From contig CBEVHG010000001.1 in assembly GCA_965549605.1 (NCBI GenBank), forward strand, positions 25,332-89,331: 64,000 nucleotides of DNA. Direction: 5' to 3'. This DNA is from Electrothrix marina (GTDB lineage Bacteria > Desulfobacterota > Desulfobulbia > Desulfobulbales > Desulfobulbaceae). The notes beneath the pieces are model-generated. The model made no database searches. It was not told where the DNA came from and worked only from the letters and a program-made list of their open reading frames with translations. Shown here in pieces: positions 1 through 9,656 of this stretch. The translations under genes and the position numbers were made by a program. Position 1 is the first letter of the stretch. Every line of letters begins with the position of its first letter.

Positions 1-1247
1 GCCATTCCTGTCATCATAGCGAGAGCCGCCGGTTGCCGAGACTTTGCATTCTCCTGCATTTCCTGCAAAAAGGAGCAGCTGTACTGCTTCTGCGTAATCG
101 CTGTCCAACGCTCAGTAATAAAAGGAGCGATTTTTTCTATGTTCAGACCGATACCGGCAGCAACAACCGGTGTTTCAGCAGAATTTCCCGCAACATATTG
201 CGGAACAACCCCGCGAATGGACTGCAGACCGTTCAGCAGGGCTTTGTCCTTGTTTTCAATCACCATCAGGGAGTCAACACGGGACGGAGCCGCTGCCAGT
301 TTCAGGGCCGTGTAACCGAACACAGTTTGCGGCCAGTTCTTACCGATAGCCGCTAAATCATTTCTACAGCCTTCTGTCTGCAATTCCTCTAATAAATCAG
401 ACAAGTCAGCTGCTCCCTGCAATTGCGGGACAAGTTTCCGGATCATCTTGGCGATGCTGTTGCCTTCTTGAGTGGTCAGGCCGGTAATCAACTGCTGATG
501 ATCAATATAACCGATCAGAGAGGGGTGCAATTTGTACTGCTTCAGTAATGCCTCAACTCGCCCGCTTTCAGCCAATGTTTTTTCCGGCTTCTGTTGCCCC
601 AGGGCGACAGCAAGGGTCTGTTCGCTGTCAACGCCGATATCCAGCATAAAAACAGCGTGCTTGCGCTCATTGTCCACCCCGATGACGAGATCAACCGAAG
701 GGTCTTTTTCATTCAGCGCGTAGCGACGATAGGTTGCCTGACCCAAGGTCTCGGGCTTACCGGTAATCTTTGCTTTAGCTTCCAGTTCATCAATCTGTTT
801 GTTGAAGAGCTGGACATCCTTCAGGCTGACACGTAGCAAAATCGGAGCCAGTCCGACTGTATAGGTGGAGAGAAAAGGTTTTTCCTCCACGCCCCATTTT
901 TCCAGCTCTGTCCCCGGAGAGAGCATCATTGCGTAATAATCAAACCAAAGCTGGGCCGCCATGCGTCGCCCGGGGATTTTTTCATCCTGAACAATCGGGA
1001 GCATGCTGTCCAAATCAAGCGCTTTCAGCACATTAAAATTACCATTGCTCCATTGCAAAACTTCCTTCAACGGGAACGGTTCCAAGCCGCCGGAGAAAAA
1101 AATTGTATCTGCCGGTACCACAGTGAGCATAGTCACCGGTTTCGGCGGCTCAGGTTTCGATTGAACCTCCTTCTCCTTTTTGTCACAGGCAAACAACAGC
1201 AGGGACACCAGAAGGAGTACCAGCACGTTTTTCTTTGTCGATTTCAT
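1..1247 (-). CDS. Putative exported lipoprotein, 3' end beyond window
   Basis: Reverse-strand reading frame, open at the left edge, so the C-terminus is missing. It starts at the ATG at 1247-1245, preceded by an AAAGGA ribosome site. The first 21 residues are MKSTKKNVLVLLLVSLLLFA followed by Cys: a charged start, a hydrophobic core and a lipobox (LLFA-C). This predicts a lipid-anchored outer- or inner-membrane lipoprotein. A Lys/Glu/Pro-rich tether follows, then a long soluble domain beginning near 'VTMLTVVPADT'. About 415 codons are present. I do not recognise the family; the opening 'PADT' segment recalls DUF3352-like exported proteins, but that is only an impression. It reads away from the LD-carboxypeptidase gene, with about 150 bp between the two. 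Confidence 0.75.
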   Translation of the reverse strand, partial: MKSTKKNVLVLLLVSLLLFACDKKEKEVQSKPEPPKPVTMLTVVPADTIFFSGGLEPFPLKEVLQWSNGNFNVLKALDLDSMLPIVQDEKIPGRRMAAQLWFDYYAMMLSPGTELEKWGVEEKPFLSTYTVGLAPILLRVSLKDVQLFNKQIDELEAKAKITGKPETLGQATYRRYALNEKDPSVDLVIGVDNERKHAVFMLDIGVDSEQTLAVALGQQKPEKTLAESGRVEALLKQYKLHPSLIGYIDHQQLITGLTTQEGNSIAKMIRKLVPQLQGAADLSDLLEELQTEGCRNDLAAIGKNWPQTVFGYTALKLAAAPSRVDSLMVIENKDKALLNGLQSIRGVVPQYVAGNSAETPVVAAGIGLNIEKIAPFITERWTAITQKQYSCSFLQEMQENAKSRQPAALAMMTGM

Positions 1248-1394
1248 TGTGTTCCTTTCACAGTTATGGGCGACAGCGGGTTGGGCACCTCGGCCGCTCC
1301 GTTGGCAGAGCAAGCTATAAAAAGATTCTTGGCGAGCATCATATTGTTAATAAGCAAAAATGTCACTACAAATCAAAAAGGCCCCCTCGGCCTT

Positions 1395-2332
1395 TCACGC
1401 CGTTTGACAGCTTTGAGGCAGGAAATTCAAGGTTCCGATTGAACTCTCCATAACAGCCTCCATGCCGACAGGCAAGGCCACATTGCCTTGCTGATGACCG
1501 ATAGGCAGACCGCCCCAAATTGGATATGCTCCCCCTTGGGTCAGCTCCAGAACTCGGTTCCAGACCTGTTCATTCAAGCGAATCATTTCCAGACGGTCAT
1601 AGTGACCGGGATCAAAAACACCGAGGATCAGACCTGCAAGATTATCCAGCAACCCGCAACAGGCAAGATGGGTGAGCATGCGGTCCAGTTTATAAAGCGG
1701 CTCACCGGTATCTTCAAGAAAAAGGACGCGACCGGAGAGCTGCGGTTGCCAGGGCGTGCCGATCAAATGGGTGAGCGTGGTCAGGTTTCCGCCAGCAAGT
1801 CTGCCCTGCCCTGTTCCTGAGCGCAGGATTTCAAAATCCTTGGTCGGGGCAAGCGGTCGAAATTCACCGCTCAAGGCCTCCTTGAAACGCTGGAAGGAAA
1901 ACTGGTCAGTATTTGCCAAGGTGGTAACCATAGGCCCGTGCAGGGTGACCATGTTGGTTGCTGCAAAAATACCATTGAGCAGAACCGTCAGATCACTGAA
2001 CCCAATCAGCCATTTGGGCCGGGAGCGAAGCAGATCCAGGTTCATCTTTCCTATAATGCGCAGGCAGCCGTAGCCGCCCCTGGACGAAATCAGAGCCTTG
2101 ACCTCGTCGTCGTTCCAAAGCTGATAAAACTGCTTGATGCGCTGTTCGTCATCTGCGGCAAGATACTCAGGGCCGCTGTTGTCGGGGTGATAATGGCGGA
2201 CACGGAGGTTCAGATCCCGCAGGATCTGAAGACCTTTTTCCAATCTTGCCTGATTTCGTACCGGGCGGCCGGACAGATCACACCGACGGTGTCTCCGGGG
2301 CGAAGGCGCGGAGGGAGAACGGGAAGAGGCAT
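1395..2332 (-). CDS. ldcA: LD-carboxypeptidase (peptidase S66, LdcA-like), frameshifted
   Basis: Peptidoglycan-recycling serine peptidase family that removes the terminal D-Ala from murein tetrapeptides, usually cytoplasmic. The N-terminus (ATG at 2332-2330, 'RLRPGDTVGVICPAARYE') and the rest ('KGLQILRDLNLRVRHYH' onward) are in different frames. The S66 landmarks are present: the nucleophile Ser in 'WLIGFSDLTVLLN', Glu in 'LFLEDTGEPLYKLDRML', and His in 'LPIGHQQGNVALPVG'. The break is at a run of five A on the coding strand (five T at 2235-2239). With a sixth A the join reads QDWKKGLQILRDL, which restores one continuous protein of about 312 residues, the normal family length. No clear ribosome site precedes the proposed ATG. 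This is either a homopolymer sequencing error or a true disruption. Confidence 0.8.
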
Positions 2333-2631
2333 ATTTTTTTTGTAATATTTGTTTTTTTCAGCAGGTCTTGAAGATGTTATCATGCTGTATGGGTTCAGCC
2401 GAAAGTTCAAATGCCGGATGCTCACCTGCTTCATTGTTTTTCCGGAGAGAATAGAGTAAAAAATATCTATCCGTTCATTAGATGGCAATACTACCTTTCC
2501 CGCTCGGATTTGGCAACCGATCCGATACAATCAGCCGAAAATACAGCAGGCATATATCAACCAAGATAAACAAGGGTTTTCTGTTCATTGACGATGAATA
2601 CACAGCTTGCTGAATCCAAGGAAGTTTCCTC

Positions 2632-4425
2632 ATGAATTCCACTGATCCCGTTACGGCCTTCTACCTGCGCCAGATCCCAGGGGCAAAACTGCAAAATAAT
2701 ATCCTGACGGCGGACTGCCCTTTCTGCCGTCGGAACAGCGGTCAGTCCGGAAAAAAGCACCCCAAGGGAGAAAAGGCGCTTGTTATCTTTCTTAACCCGG
2801 ACAGCTATTTTCACGGCTATTATCGTTGCCTCAATCGCTGTTCACCGGGCGGATTCCCGCTTCATTTTGCCAGGCAGTCTCATCTTGATCTGAGTCTTGC
2901 CCCCGGTTTTGACCCGGATCGGGATTACGCTGCCGGTCAGGTTAATTACCCGGTCAAAAATATTAACCATGAAGTGCTCGACTTTATGGACAGGATGACC
3001 GATGACCTGATTGATCGCTTTGCCCGGTACGGGATATCTCGGGCTGTTCTTCAGGAAATGAAAATCGGTTATAACGGACGCTATCTGATCTATCCCTATA
3101 TTCAGGCGGACGGCAACTGCTATGCGGCTCGCTGCGTTCATCCGGACAAACCTGAAGACAGCTTCTGGCACGGTGATGAAGATTTTGCACGGGCCGGATT
3201 TCGTGTTTTTAATCTGGAGGATATTCAGCGTTGTGAAAACGGCAGCCTGGTCATTATTGAGGGCGAGGATAATCTGCTTGCTGTTCGGCAATTAGGTCTG
3301 CCCGGCATTGCCTTGCCTGACATCAGTGAGTTTGCTCATCTGGAAACAGAACGGCTGGCCTGGCTCAACACGGTTTTTCTCTGCGTCAACCATACCCCGG
3401 AATCCATTGCCGCTGCCCGTGAACTTGCTACGCGGATCGGTTTCAAGATCAGGATGATCCGCTGGCCCGATACCGCACCGAGACAGTTTAATCTGGTTCA
3501 ACTGGCCAGAGAACAGGGCAAAGGATTTCACCAGGCATTTTTCAAATTAATCCGGGATGCAAAATCTTTTTCTCCCTTTAGTTCTCCGGAACGGGAATTT
3601 CTTCATCTTGAGGAACAACTCAACCTGCAAGGAGGGGAAAACTATCAGACTATGGTCTCCGGGTTTACCCAGATGGACAAGGCCCTGGGCGGTCTGCACG
3701 GGGTCAACATCATGGGCGGCCTGCCCAAGGCGGGCAAATCCTGTTTTTTCATCCAGGTTGCAACAGAGATGGCTCGGCGTAAAGTTCCGGTTATTTATTA
3801 TGATTTTGAAAACGGTCGCCAGAAACTCTACCAGCGAACCCTGTGTCGTTTGAGCAGGCTGAGTACGGATCAGTTACAGAGGAATGACCTCACGGAGCAG
3901 GAGCAAAAGCAGCTCGCAGCCGCCAAAGCGGAGTTGCGAAACCTGCTGCCCTGGTTCCGGGTGGTCACGGATCGTAAGCTGGACCCGAAGCTGATGCGCA
4001 GTCATATTGATTTTCTCCGCCATGAGAGCAAATCCGAGTATATTATGGTGGTGATCGACAGTCTGCATAAACTGCCGTTTAAAGATTTTTCCGAACGGCG
4101 AACCGGTATTGATGCCTGGCTCCGTCATCTTGAGGCCCTGCGCGATGAACTGAATGTCTCTTTTTTGGTGATTTCCGAGCTGACGCGCGGTGATGACGGG
4201 CAGTACGACAAACAACCTCAGTTGGGTGCCTTCAAGGGATCCGGGGATATCGAGTACTCGGCGGACAACGCAATGGTCCTATTGCCGCAATGGGACCCGT
4301 TCAGCAACGCTCCGCCTGAGCAACGCGAGAATGCGCTCTGGTTGGTGGCCAGCCGAGAACACACACCGGGCCTGATCGGGTCGTATCAGCTTGATTATCC
4401 TTTCTGGGGATTCAAAGAAAAATAA
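2632..4425 (+). CDS. Toprim/DnaB-type primase-helicase-like protein
   Basis: 597 residues. The N-terminus has a Cys-rich zinc-finger-like region ('DCPFC' near 25-29, 'CLNRC' near 66-70), followed by a Toprim-like fold with 'VIIEGEDNLLAVRQLGLPG'; the second acidic Toprim motif is degenerate ('VFLCVNHTPES'). The C-terminal half is a RecA/DnaB-type ATPase with Walker A 'GLPKAGKSCFF' and Walker B 'YIMVVIDSLHKLP', plus the SELTRG segment typical of DnaB-like domains. This order (Zn finger, Toprim, hexameric helicase) is that of phage T7 gp4/Twinkle and of plasmid or prophage primase-helicases. The degenerate Toprim suggests reduced or no primase activity. The ATG has an AAGGAAG ribosome site. No phage genes flank it, so its role in host replication or as a mobile-element relic is open. 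Confidence 0.7.
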   Translation: MNSTDPVTAFYLRQIPGAKLQNNILTADCPFCRRNSGQSGKKHPKGEKALVIFLNPDSYFHGYYRCLNRCSPGGFPLHFARQSHLDLSLAPGFDPDRDYAAGQVNYPVKNINHEVLDFMDRMTDDLIDRFARYGISRAVLQEMKIGYNGRYLIYPYIQADGNCYAARCVHPDKPEDSFWHGDEDFARAGFRVFNLEDIQRCENGSLVIIEGEDNLLAVRQLGLPGIALPDISEFAHLETERLAWLNTVFLCVNHTPESIAAARELATRIGFKIRMIRWPDTAPRQFNLVQLAREQGKGFHQAFFKLIRDAKSFSPFSSPEREFLHLEEQLNLQGGENYQTMVSGFTQMDKALGGLHGVNIMGGLPKAGKSCFFIQVATEMARRKVPVIYYDFENGRQKLYQRTLCRLSRLSTDQLQRNDLTEQEQKQLAAAKAELRNLLPWFRVVTDRKLDPKLMRSHIDFLRHESKSEYIMVVIDSLHKLPFKDFSERRTGIDAWLRHLEALRDELNVSFLVISELTRGDDGQYDKQPQLGAFKGSGDIEYSADNAMVLLPQWDPFSNAPPEQRENALWLVASREHTPGLIGSYQLDYPFWGFKEK

Positions 4426-4573
4426 TTACGCGGCAAAATCAGTTGACTTTCTCTTCCCGGAATGATTTCATAGCATCCAGCAAAATGAGCGAGGCCGGGG
4501 CTTCCGGTGTTTGATTTCCCTCCGGTATTTAACCGTACGATATAGCCGGATTACTTTTTTATAAATCATCATT

Positions 4574-5140
4574 ATGGCTACTCCTGAGCATACTCCGGAA
4601 ATGAATTCGCTGGACAACATGACTGTTGCCCTCTATCGAACCGGGTTGACCATTGCGGCCTTAGCTGCTTTGATCTACAGCATTGAACGAATCATCGGCT
4701 TGCAGATACTAGGTATTTTTTACTTACCTGTCTTTGCTGCCGGTATTGCGCTGGCAAGCGCGGATGTACATCTTTACGATCCGAAATTCAGGTGGTTTAT
4801 ACCCTTCATGAGTTGGATCGGCTTCATGATTCTGGCCTTTGCCTATACCCTGAAAGACTCCGGCCCCGCAGGTGATATCCTGGCAAACCTCAGTCTGGGG
4901 TTTTTCTATGTCGGTGCCTCCATGTTCGCCGTCAAAGAGTCCTTCTGCTTTCGGATTATCGGATTGCCTTTGGTGCCCTTGTTCCTCTGCGGTTCCGTCC
5001 TGAGCCGTCTCTTCGGATCTTCCCCTGCTGAGCCGTACTTCCTGCTCCCGGCAGCCCTGCTCCTTACTTGGCTGGTTATCGCCAAATGGCGCATGCCCCT
5101 TCATTTCGATGTCGGTGACAAGAGTCTTTACGGCCTTTGA
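4574..5140 (+). CDS. DUF2301 integral membrane protein
   Basis: 188 residues with about six hydrophobic helices and short polar termini. The pattern matches the DUF2301 family known mainly from cyanobacteria: an early 'LYRTGLTIAALAALIYS' helix, a central 'VKESFCFRIIGLPLVP' motif, and a C-terminal 'VGDKSLYGL' tail close to the family's D(I/V)GDKS end. Function is unknown for the family. It is followed at once by a strong intrinsic terminator, so it is probably the last or only gene of its transcript. It is separated from the primase-helicase gene by 148 bp without an obvious gene. Confidence 0.7.
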   Translation: MATPEHTPEMNSLDNMTVALYRTGLTIAALAALIYSIERIIGLQILGIFYLPVFAAGIALASADVHLYDPKFRWFIPFMSWIGFMILAFAYTLKDSGPAGDILANLSLGFFYVGASMFAVKESFCFRIIGLPLVPLFLCGSVLSRLFGSSPAEPYFLLPAALLLTWLVIAKWRMPLHFDVGDKSLYGL

Positions 5141-5180
5141 AAAACATTCGATACAATTCAATACGTTAACAAGATACGTT

Positions 5181-5222
5181 GGCAGCCGAATTATTCCGAT
5201 TCGGCTGCCCGCATTGTTTTTT
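5181..5222 (+). terminator. Rho-independent terminator after the DUF2301 gene
   Basis: A perfect 11-bp inverted repeat (GGCAGCCGAAT at 5181-5191, ATTCGGCTGCC at 5199-5209) with a 7-nt loop, followed within a few bases by a T-rich run (5216-5222). It is 40 bp past the stop of the DUF2301 gene. Confidence 0.85.
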
Positions 5223-5650
5223 CCTGTTTTCCTGAAAATATCCGGACATATCCCCTTCCCTGCTGAACAGGAATCGCTCATAATCACCGGTGAGTTTTTC
5301 TGCTCATACAAGCCGCAATACTCTTCAATCAGGTTTTCCGAACGTAAAAATTGAGAAAAAAAACAGGCTCAATCCGCCAGGTCTTGCACACTATGTGGTA
5401 GATTTTTTCTTCTCGCAGAAGCAAAAACAAAGAACGCCCCTCTCCTTTCCCGCTGTTTATCTTCCGATTTTAAAAAGAAAATTTCTATATATCAATGTCT
5501 CGCCCCTTGCTTTTTCAACGTAACTGTTGTAGACCTAAAAAAAAGAGGCGAGTCCACGTTCTTTCATTCTTTACACCCGCTTTTACGGTTCCGCCTTTTC
5601 CTGATCTCTTTGTGTTGAAAGAATTACCACTGTACGCCATATAAAACCGA
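5223..5650. other. Non-coding upstream region of the uptake cluster
   Basis: About 430 bp of AT-rich sequence with no convincing reading frame. It lies between the terminator and the GTG start at 5651 and presumably carries the promoter of the binding-protein/TonB-receptor cluster. No operator or riboswitch fold was recognised. Confidence 0.4.
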
Positions 5651-6484
5651 GTGAAAAATATCTCTTGCAAAGCAGGAATTATCTGTATCCTCATGACACC
5701 GCTTTTTATGTTGTGGGGAATAACGTTCATGATTAATACCGGTTGTGCAGCCGGAACCGACAGCGAAAAATTTTACTATTTCAACCCTGATTCCTCGCAA
5801 AGCAATCTCACACGTCTCAAACAGGAGATGGAACGTTTTCTGATGAGGAAAAATTTTGCTCTCAACTTCCAGCCCTTTGCCAAATACCATGATTTTCATC
5901 GCGAAATGCAGGATGGACTTCCCGCATTTGTTTTTCTTCCGGATTGGTATTATCAACAAAACAAAAAGAGTTCCAAGCTGCGACCTCTTCTTCAACCGAT
6001 TCGCAAGGGCCTGTCAACTTATCGCAAGGTACTGTTAACGTCGCAGGACTCAACGCTCACCTTACAGGGACTGCGCAATAAAATTCTTGCCATGACAACT
6101 ATGGGGAATGAAGCTCCTGATCTGTTGAACCGTCTCCTGTTTAATCAATTTAAGATCGAATATAATTCATTAAACATTATTGCGACCCCGAAGGATTCAG
6201 ACGCTCTGTTTGCTCTGGCTGTGCGGCAGGTGGATGCGGCGTTGGTTTCTAAAGATAATTTGCAGCGAATCGGAAGAATCAATCCCCGTATCCTGCAAAT
6301 TGTACGCCCTTTGGCTGAATCACAGCCTATAGCCCTGCCTATACTTTGCGCAGGGAACGGGAAAGTTTCGGATGAGAACGTTATGAAAATGAAGAAAATT
6401 TTCTTGGAGGCTAAGTACTCCGATGACTCTGCCGACCTCATGGAGATGCTGCAAATTGATGCATGGCACAACTATTCGCGCTAA
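5651..6484 (+). CDS. PhnD-like periplasmic substrate-binding protein
   Basis: 277 residues, GTG start. An N-terminal hydrophobic segment (about residues 8-33, ending near 'NTGCAAG') predicts export. The body resembles the phosphate/phosphonate-binding (PhnD-type, periplasmic_binding_3) family: an 'LFALAVRQVDAALVSKDNL' segment like the family's 'V..G..DaA.v', and an early pattern of basic and aromatic residues. No ABC permease or ATPase is adjacent. Instead, the next genes are a second binding-protein-like gene, which overlaps this one, and a TonB-dependent receptor. Such orphan binding proteins often act as periplasmic sensors or partners of receptors. Ligand unknown. Confidence 0.6.
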   Translation: MKNISCKAGIICILMTPLFMLWGITFMINTGCAAGTDSEKFYYFNPDSSQSNLTRLKQEMERFLMRKNFALNFQPFAKYHDFHREMQDGLPAFVFLPDWYYQQNKKSSKLRPLLQPIRKGLSTYRKVLLTSQDSTLTLQGLRNKILAMTTMGNEAPDLLNRLLFNQFKIEYNSLNIIATPKDSDALFALAVRQVDAALVSKDNLQRIGRINPRILQIVRPLAESQPIALPILCAGNGKVSDENVMKMKKIFLEAKYSDDSADLMEMLQIDAWHNYSR

Positions 6485-7410
6485 AATATTTTTACTTTTT
6501 TTATCAGTCACATGCGGACAGCTACCCGTATCACTGTTCGCTGCCGACAGTGATCTTCCGGTCGCCCTTCTGCTCTCCGACAAGGAATCTGTCTATAATG
6601 GGCCGATAAGGGCTTTTCGCGCTGAAATCGGCCATTCTGTCCATGTCTTTAACCTGCAAGGTGATATTAAAAAAGATCCTGCTCTGAAAGGCAAGCTGTT
6701 CTCTGTTCATCCTCGATTGATATTTGCCCTGGGTGCCAAAGCAGCCTTCACCGCTAAGCTTTGGACTCGAGACCACCAGGACATCCCGGTGGTCTTCGCC
6801 TTGGTGTTGAACTGGCAACGATACAATCTCATGGATCAAAAAAATATGGTCGGCATAGCGGGCGAGACAGCCCCCGGAACAAAATTCGCCAATATTACAA
6901 TACTTTCTCAAAGTATTAAACGGATAGGGGTGATATACAGCCCACGCAGCCGCGAGGTGCTGCAACAAGCTGAAAAGGCGTCTGAAATTTTCAACATTGA
7001 ATTATACAGTTTGAAAATCGCTCGCTCACAAGATTTCCAACGTTCTTTTAAAAAAGATGAGGCAAAAGGTAGATGCCTTTCTTGTCCTGAACGACCCGGT
7101 AATCTATACTCTTGAAAATATGGACTGGCTCAAAATACGTTGTATCAAAGAAAAATTGCCCTGTATCGGTCAGTCAAAAAATATAGCGGAGCACGGCCTT
7201 GTGCTTTCTGTTAATCCTGACATGGCAGATATCGGCTCACAGGCGGCCTCCATAGCAAAGAATATCATCAACCGCCATCAACGTCCCGATTATATCGGGG
7301 TGATGCCTCCTCTGGGGACGCAGATTATCATTAACCGTACAACCGCTGAGCGCATCGGTTTAATACTGAATCAGGCCACTCTTGATATGGCGACAAAGGT
7401 ACTTGATTGA
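6459..7410 (+). CDS. ABC-transporter substrate-binding-like protein (TrpX type), frameshifted
   Basis: I place the start at the ATG at 6459, overlapping the upstream gene by 26 nt, because it yields a clean signal peptide ending '...PVSLFA-AD'. The family is the 'ABC transporter substrate binding' type (PF04392-like, about 320 residues): 'DLPVALLLSDKE', 'PRLIFALGAKAAF', 'IPVVFALVLNW', 'RIGVIYSPRSREVLQQ'. The frame changes at a run of six A (7050-7055). Dropping one A joins 'RSFKKMRQKVDAFLVLNDP' and gives about 317 residues, the usual length, ending 'DMATKVLD'. It sits between the PhnD-like gene and the TonB receptor and is probably co-transcribed with both. As it stands, an intact product needs slippage or sequence correction. 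Confidence 0.7.
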
Positions 7411-7435
7411 ACCTCCTTATCCATAGAAAAAAACT

Positions 7436-9628
7436 ATGCAAAAAACAGCGCTAGCAGTTACGATACTTCTTCTTTTGAACAGCGGAACAGGACGGGCCGA
7501 AACCGATCATTCTGATTTGACAATAAATAAAGAGGAGATCCAAGCTTTTGACGAGATGTTCGGGCAGGGCCCCCAGGAAGAGGATGTCTACCGCACTGAT
7601 CGGTTACTGCTCACAGCAACCGGCAGTCTGAAGCCCGTTCATCTGGCACCCTCGGTGGCATCGGTCATCACGGCGGAGGATATCGAGAAACTCGGTGCCA
7701 CCACCCTTGATGAGGTGTTGGAAACTGTGCCCGGCCTTCATATTACACCTTCTTTCGCCCATCTTGATTCTATCTATTCCATACGCGGCATCCATACTAG
7801 CCTGAATCCGCAAGTCCTGGTGTTGATGAACGGTATTCCTTTTACCAAACTCTACAACGGGAGTCGTCCGGCAGGATTTCGCCTGCCGGTGTCCATGATA
7901 GCACGTATTGAAGTAGTACGGGGGCCAGGATCAGCCCTGCATGGAGCCGATGCCTTTGCCGGGACCATCAATATTATTACCAAAGACCGCTTTGAAGTGG
8001 ACGGTATGCATACCGGTATGCGTCTGTCCTCTTTTGACGGTCTGGATGTCTGGGCACAGCACGGCGGCCAATACAAAGGCTGGGATGTCGCCATCGGTCT
8101 GGAATACTGGCGCGGCGGCAGTGATGATAAGCGGATCGTTGATTCTGACCTCCAGACTAAGCTGGATCAGGCCTTTGGCACGAATGCCTCATTGGCTCCG
8201 AGCCCATTGCATACCGATTTTGAACATTATAACCTCATTGCCAATTTCAGCCGAGAGCACTGGACTGTCCATCTTTGGGGTTGGTTCCTGAATGATTACA
8301 AGGCCGGTACCGGCGGTGCTGGTTCCTTGGGGCCGGAAACCTGGGTGGACTCCGAACAAATTCTAAGTGACATAATTTGGTATCGTGACGAAATAGTTAC
8401 TGATTTTGACTTCACCGTGCGGTTGAGCTATCTGTATTATAAAGATGACACTTTATTTCAACTCCTACCGCCCGGCTCAACGGTTCCTGTCGGCTTTGAC
8501 GGGAATATTTTCACCTCCCCCACGGCAGGGATTACCACCTTCATCGATGGCATGTTCGGCGAGCCGATTCTTACCGACCAACAGGTGTCATTTGACGTTA
8601 TTACGAAATATGAAGGGTGGAGTCAGCATCTCTGGCGTATCGGCATAGGGGGGAAGGTACAGGATGAGAATACCGAAGAGTTCAAAAATTTCGGACCGGG
8701 AGTTCTTGACAACGGCTTGCTCTCCAACAGCACTGACGGCGCACTAGCGAGGCCCACAACAAATACCGAAGACATATTTATGTCCGATCAAAACCGTACG
8801 GTTCTCTATGCCTCTCTGCAAGATGAGTGGAATTTTGCCAGAGCTTGGGAGTTCACCGCCGGAGTGCGTTATGATCATTACAGTGATTTCGGGGACACTG
8901 TTAATCCGCGTATCGCTCTGGTGTGGGAGACACGCTATGACCTGACAAGTAAAGTCATGTACGGACAGGCCTTTCGTTCACCGTCCTTTGCAGAGAGCTA
9001 CCTGAAAAACAACCCTATTGCTTTCGGCAACCCAGATCTTGCCCCTGAAACCATTGACACTTACGAACTTGCTTTTGACTACAGGCCCTTCAATTCCCTG
9101 AAAACTGCTGTAAGCTTCTTTGCCTATGATATCGAAGGGCTCATTGACTACGTTGCCGATCCCTCTCCAGCCACTACCAATACAGCCCAAAACCACCTCA
9201 ACCAAAAGGGACACGGTTTCGAAATCGAGCTGGAGTGGGAGGTAACCCCATCCTTAACTCTGAACAGTAATTTTGCCTTTCAATGTTCAAAGAACAAAGA
9301 TACGGATGCCGTTGTTGCCGATGCACCGAGAATACAGTTTTATTTAAACGGGAGTTGGAACTTTATGCCGGATTGGTATCTCAATGCCCAGTATTTTTGG
9401 ATCGGTGATCGCCAAAGAGCGGAAGATGACCTTCGGGAGGAAATTAAAGACAACAGTATTGCGAATATGACATTGCGAAGAAAAAATATCACGCAACATG
9501 TTGACCTGACTTTTTCTGTCCGCAATATTTTCAATGAAGATATTCGTGAACCGACTACATCCGACATTCCTAATGACATCCCGATGGAGAGCAGGGCAAT
9601 ATATGCAGAGTTGATATATCATTTCTAA
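7436..9628 (+). CDS. TonB-dependent outer-membrane receptor
   Basis: 730 residues. It has a signal peptide ('ALAVTILLLLNSGTGRAE'), then a plug domain with 'SVASVITAEDIEKLGATT', 'VLETVPGLHI', 'YSIRGI', 'VLVLMNGIP' and 'RIEVVRGPGSALHGADAF', all typical of the BtuB/FepA/CirA family. A long beta-barrel follows with 'YGQAFRSPSFAESYLKN.P' and 'NPDLAPETIDTYEL', and it ends in the aromatic outer-membrane signature 'YAELIYHF'. Acidic residues near the N-terminus could form the TonB box, but none is canonical. The two preceding periplasmic binding-protein-like genes suggest an uptake or sensing unit for a shared ligand that the sequence does not identify. Confidence 0.9.
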   Translation: MQKTALAVTILLLLNSGTGRAETDHSDLTINKEEIQAFDEMFGQGPQEEDVYRTDRLLLTATGSLKPVHLAPSVASVITAEDIEKLGATTLDEVLETVPGLHITPSFAHLDSIYSIRGIHTSLNPQVLVLMNGIPFTKLYNGSRPAGFRLPVSMIARIEVVRGPGSALHGADAFAGTINIITKDRFEVDGMHTGMRLSSFDGLDVWAQHGGQYKGWDVAIGLEYWRGGSDDKRIVDSDLQTKLDQAFGTNASLAPSPLHTDFEHYNLIANFSREHWTVHLWGWFLNDYKAGTGGAGSLGPETWVDSEQILSDIIWYRDEIVTDFDFTVRLSYLYYKDDTLFQLLPPGSTVPVGFDGNIFTSPTAGITTFIDGMFGEPILTDQQVSFDVITKYEGWSQHLWRIGIGGKVQDENTEEFKNFGPGVLDNGLLSNSTDGALARPTTNTEDIFMSDQNRTVLYASLQDEWNFARAWEFTAGVRYDHYSDFGDTVNPRIALVWETRYDLTSKVMYGQAFRSPSFAESYLKNNPIAFGNPDLAPETIDTYELAFDYRPFNSLKTAVSFFAYDIEGLIDYVADPSPATTNTAQNHLNQKGHGFEIELEWEVTPSLTLNSNFAFQCSKNKDTDAVVADAPRIQFYLNGSWNFMPDWYLNAQYFWIGDRQRAEDDLREEIKDNSIANMTLRRKNITQHVDLTFSVRNIFNEDIREPTTSDIPNDIPMESRAIYAELIYHF

Positions 9629-9656
9629 CTGCCTTGTTACCATTCATCCTGCAAAA

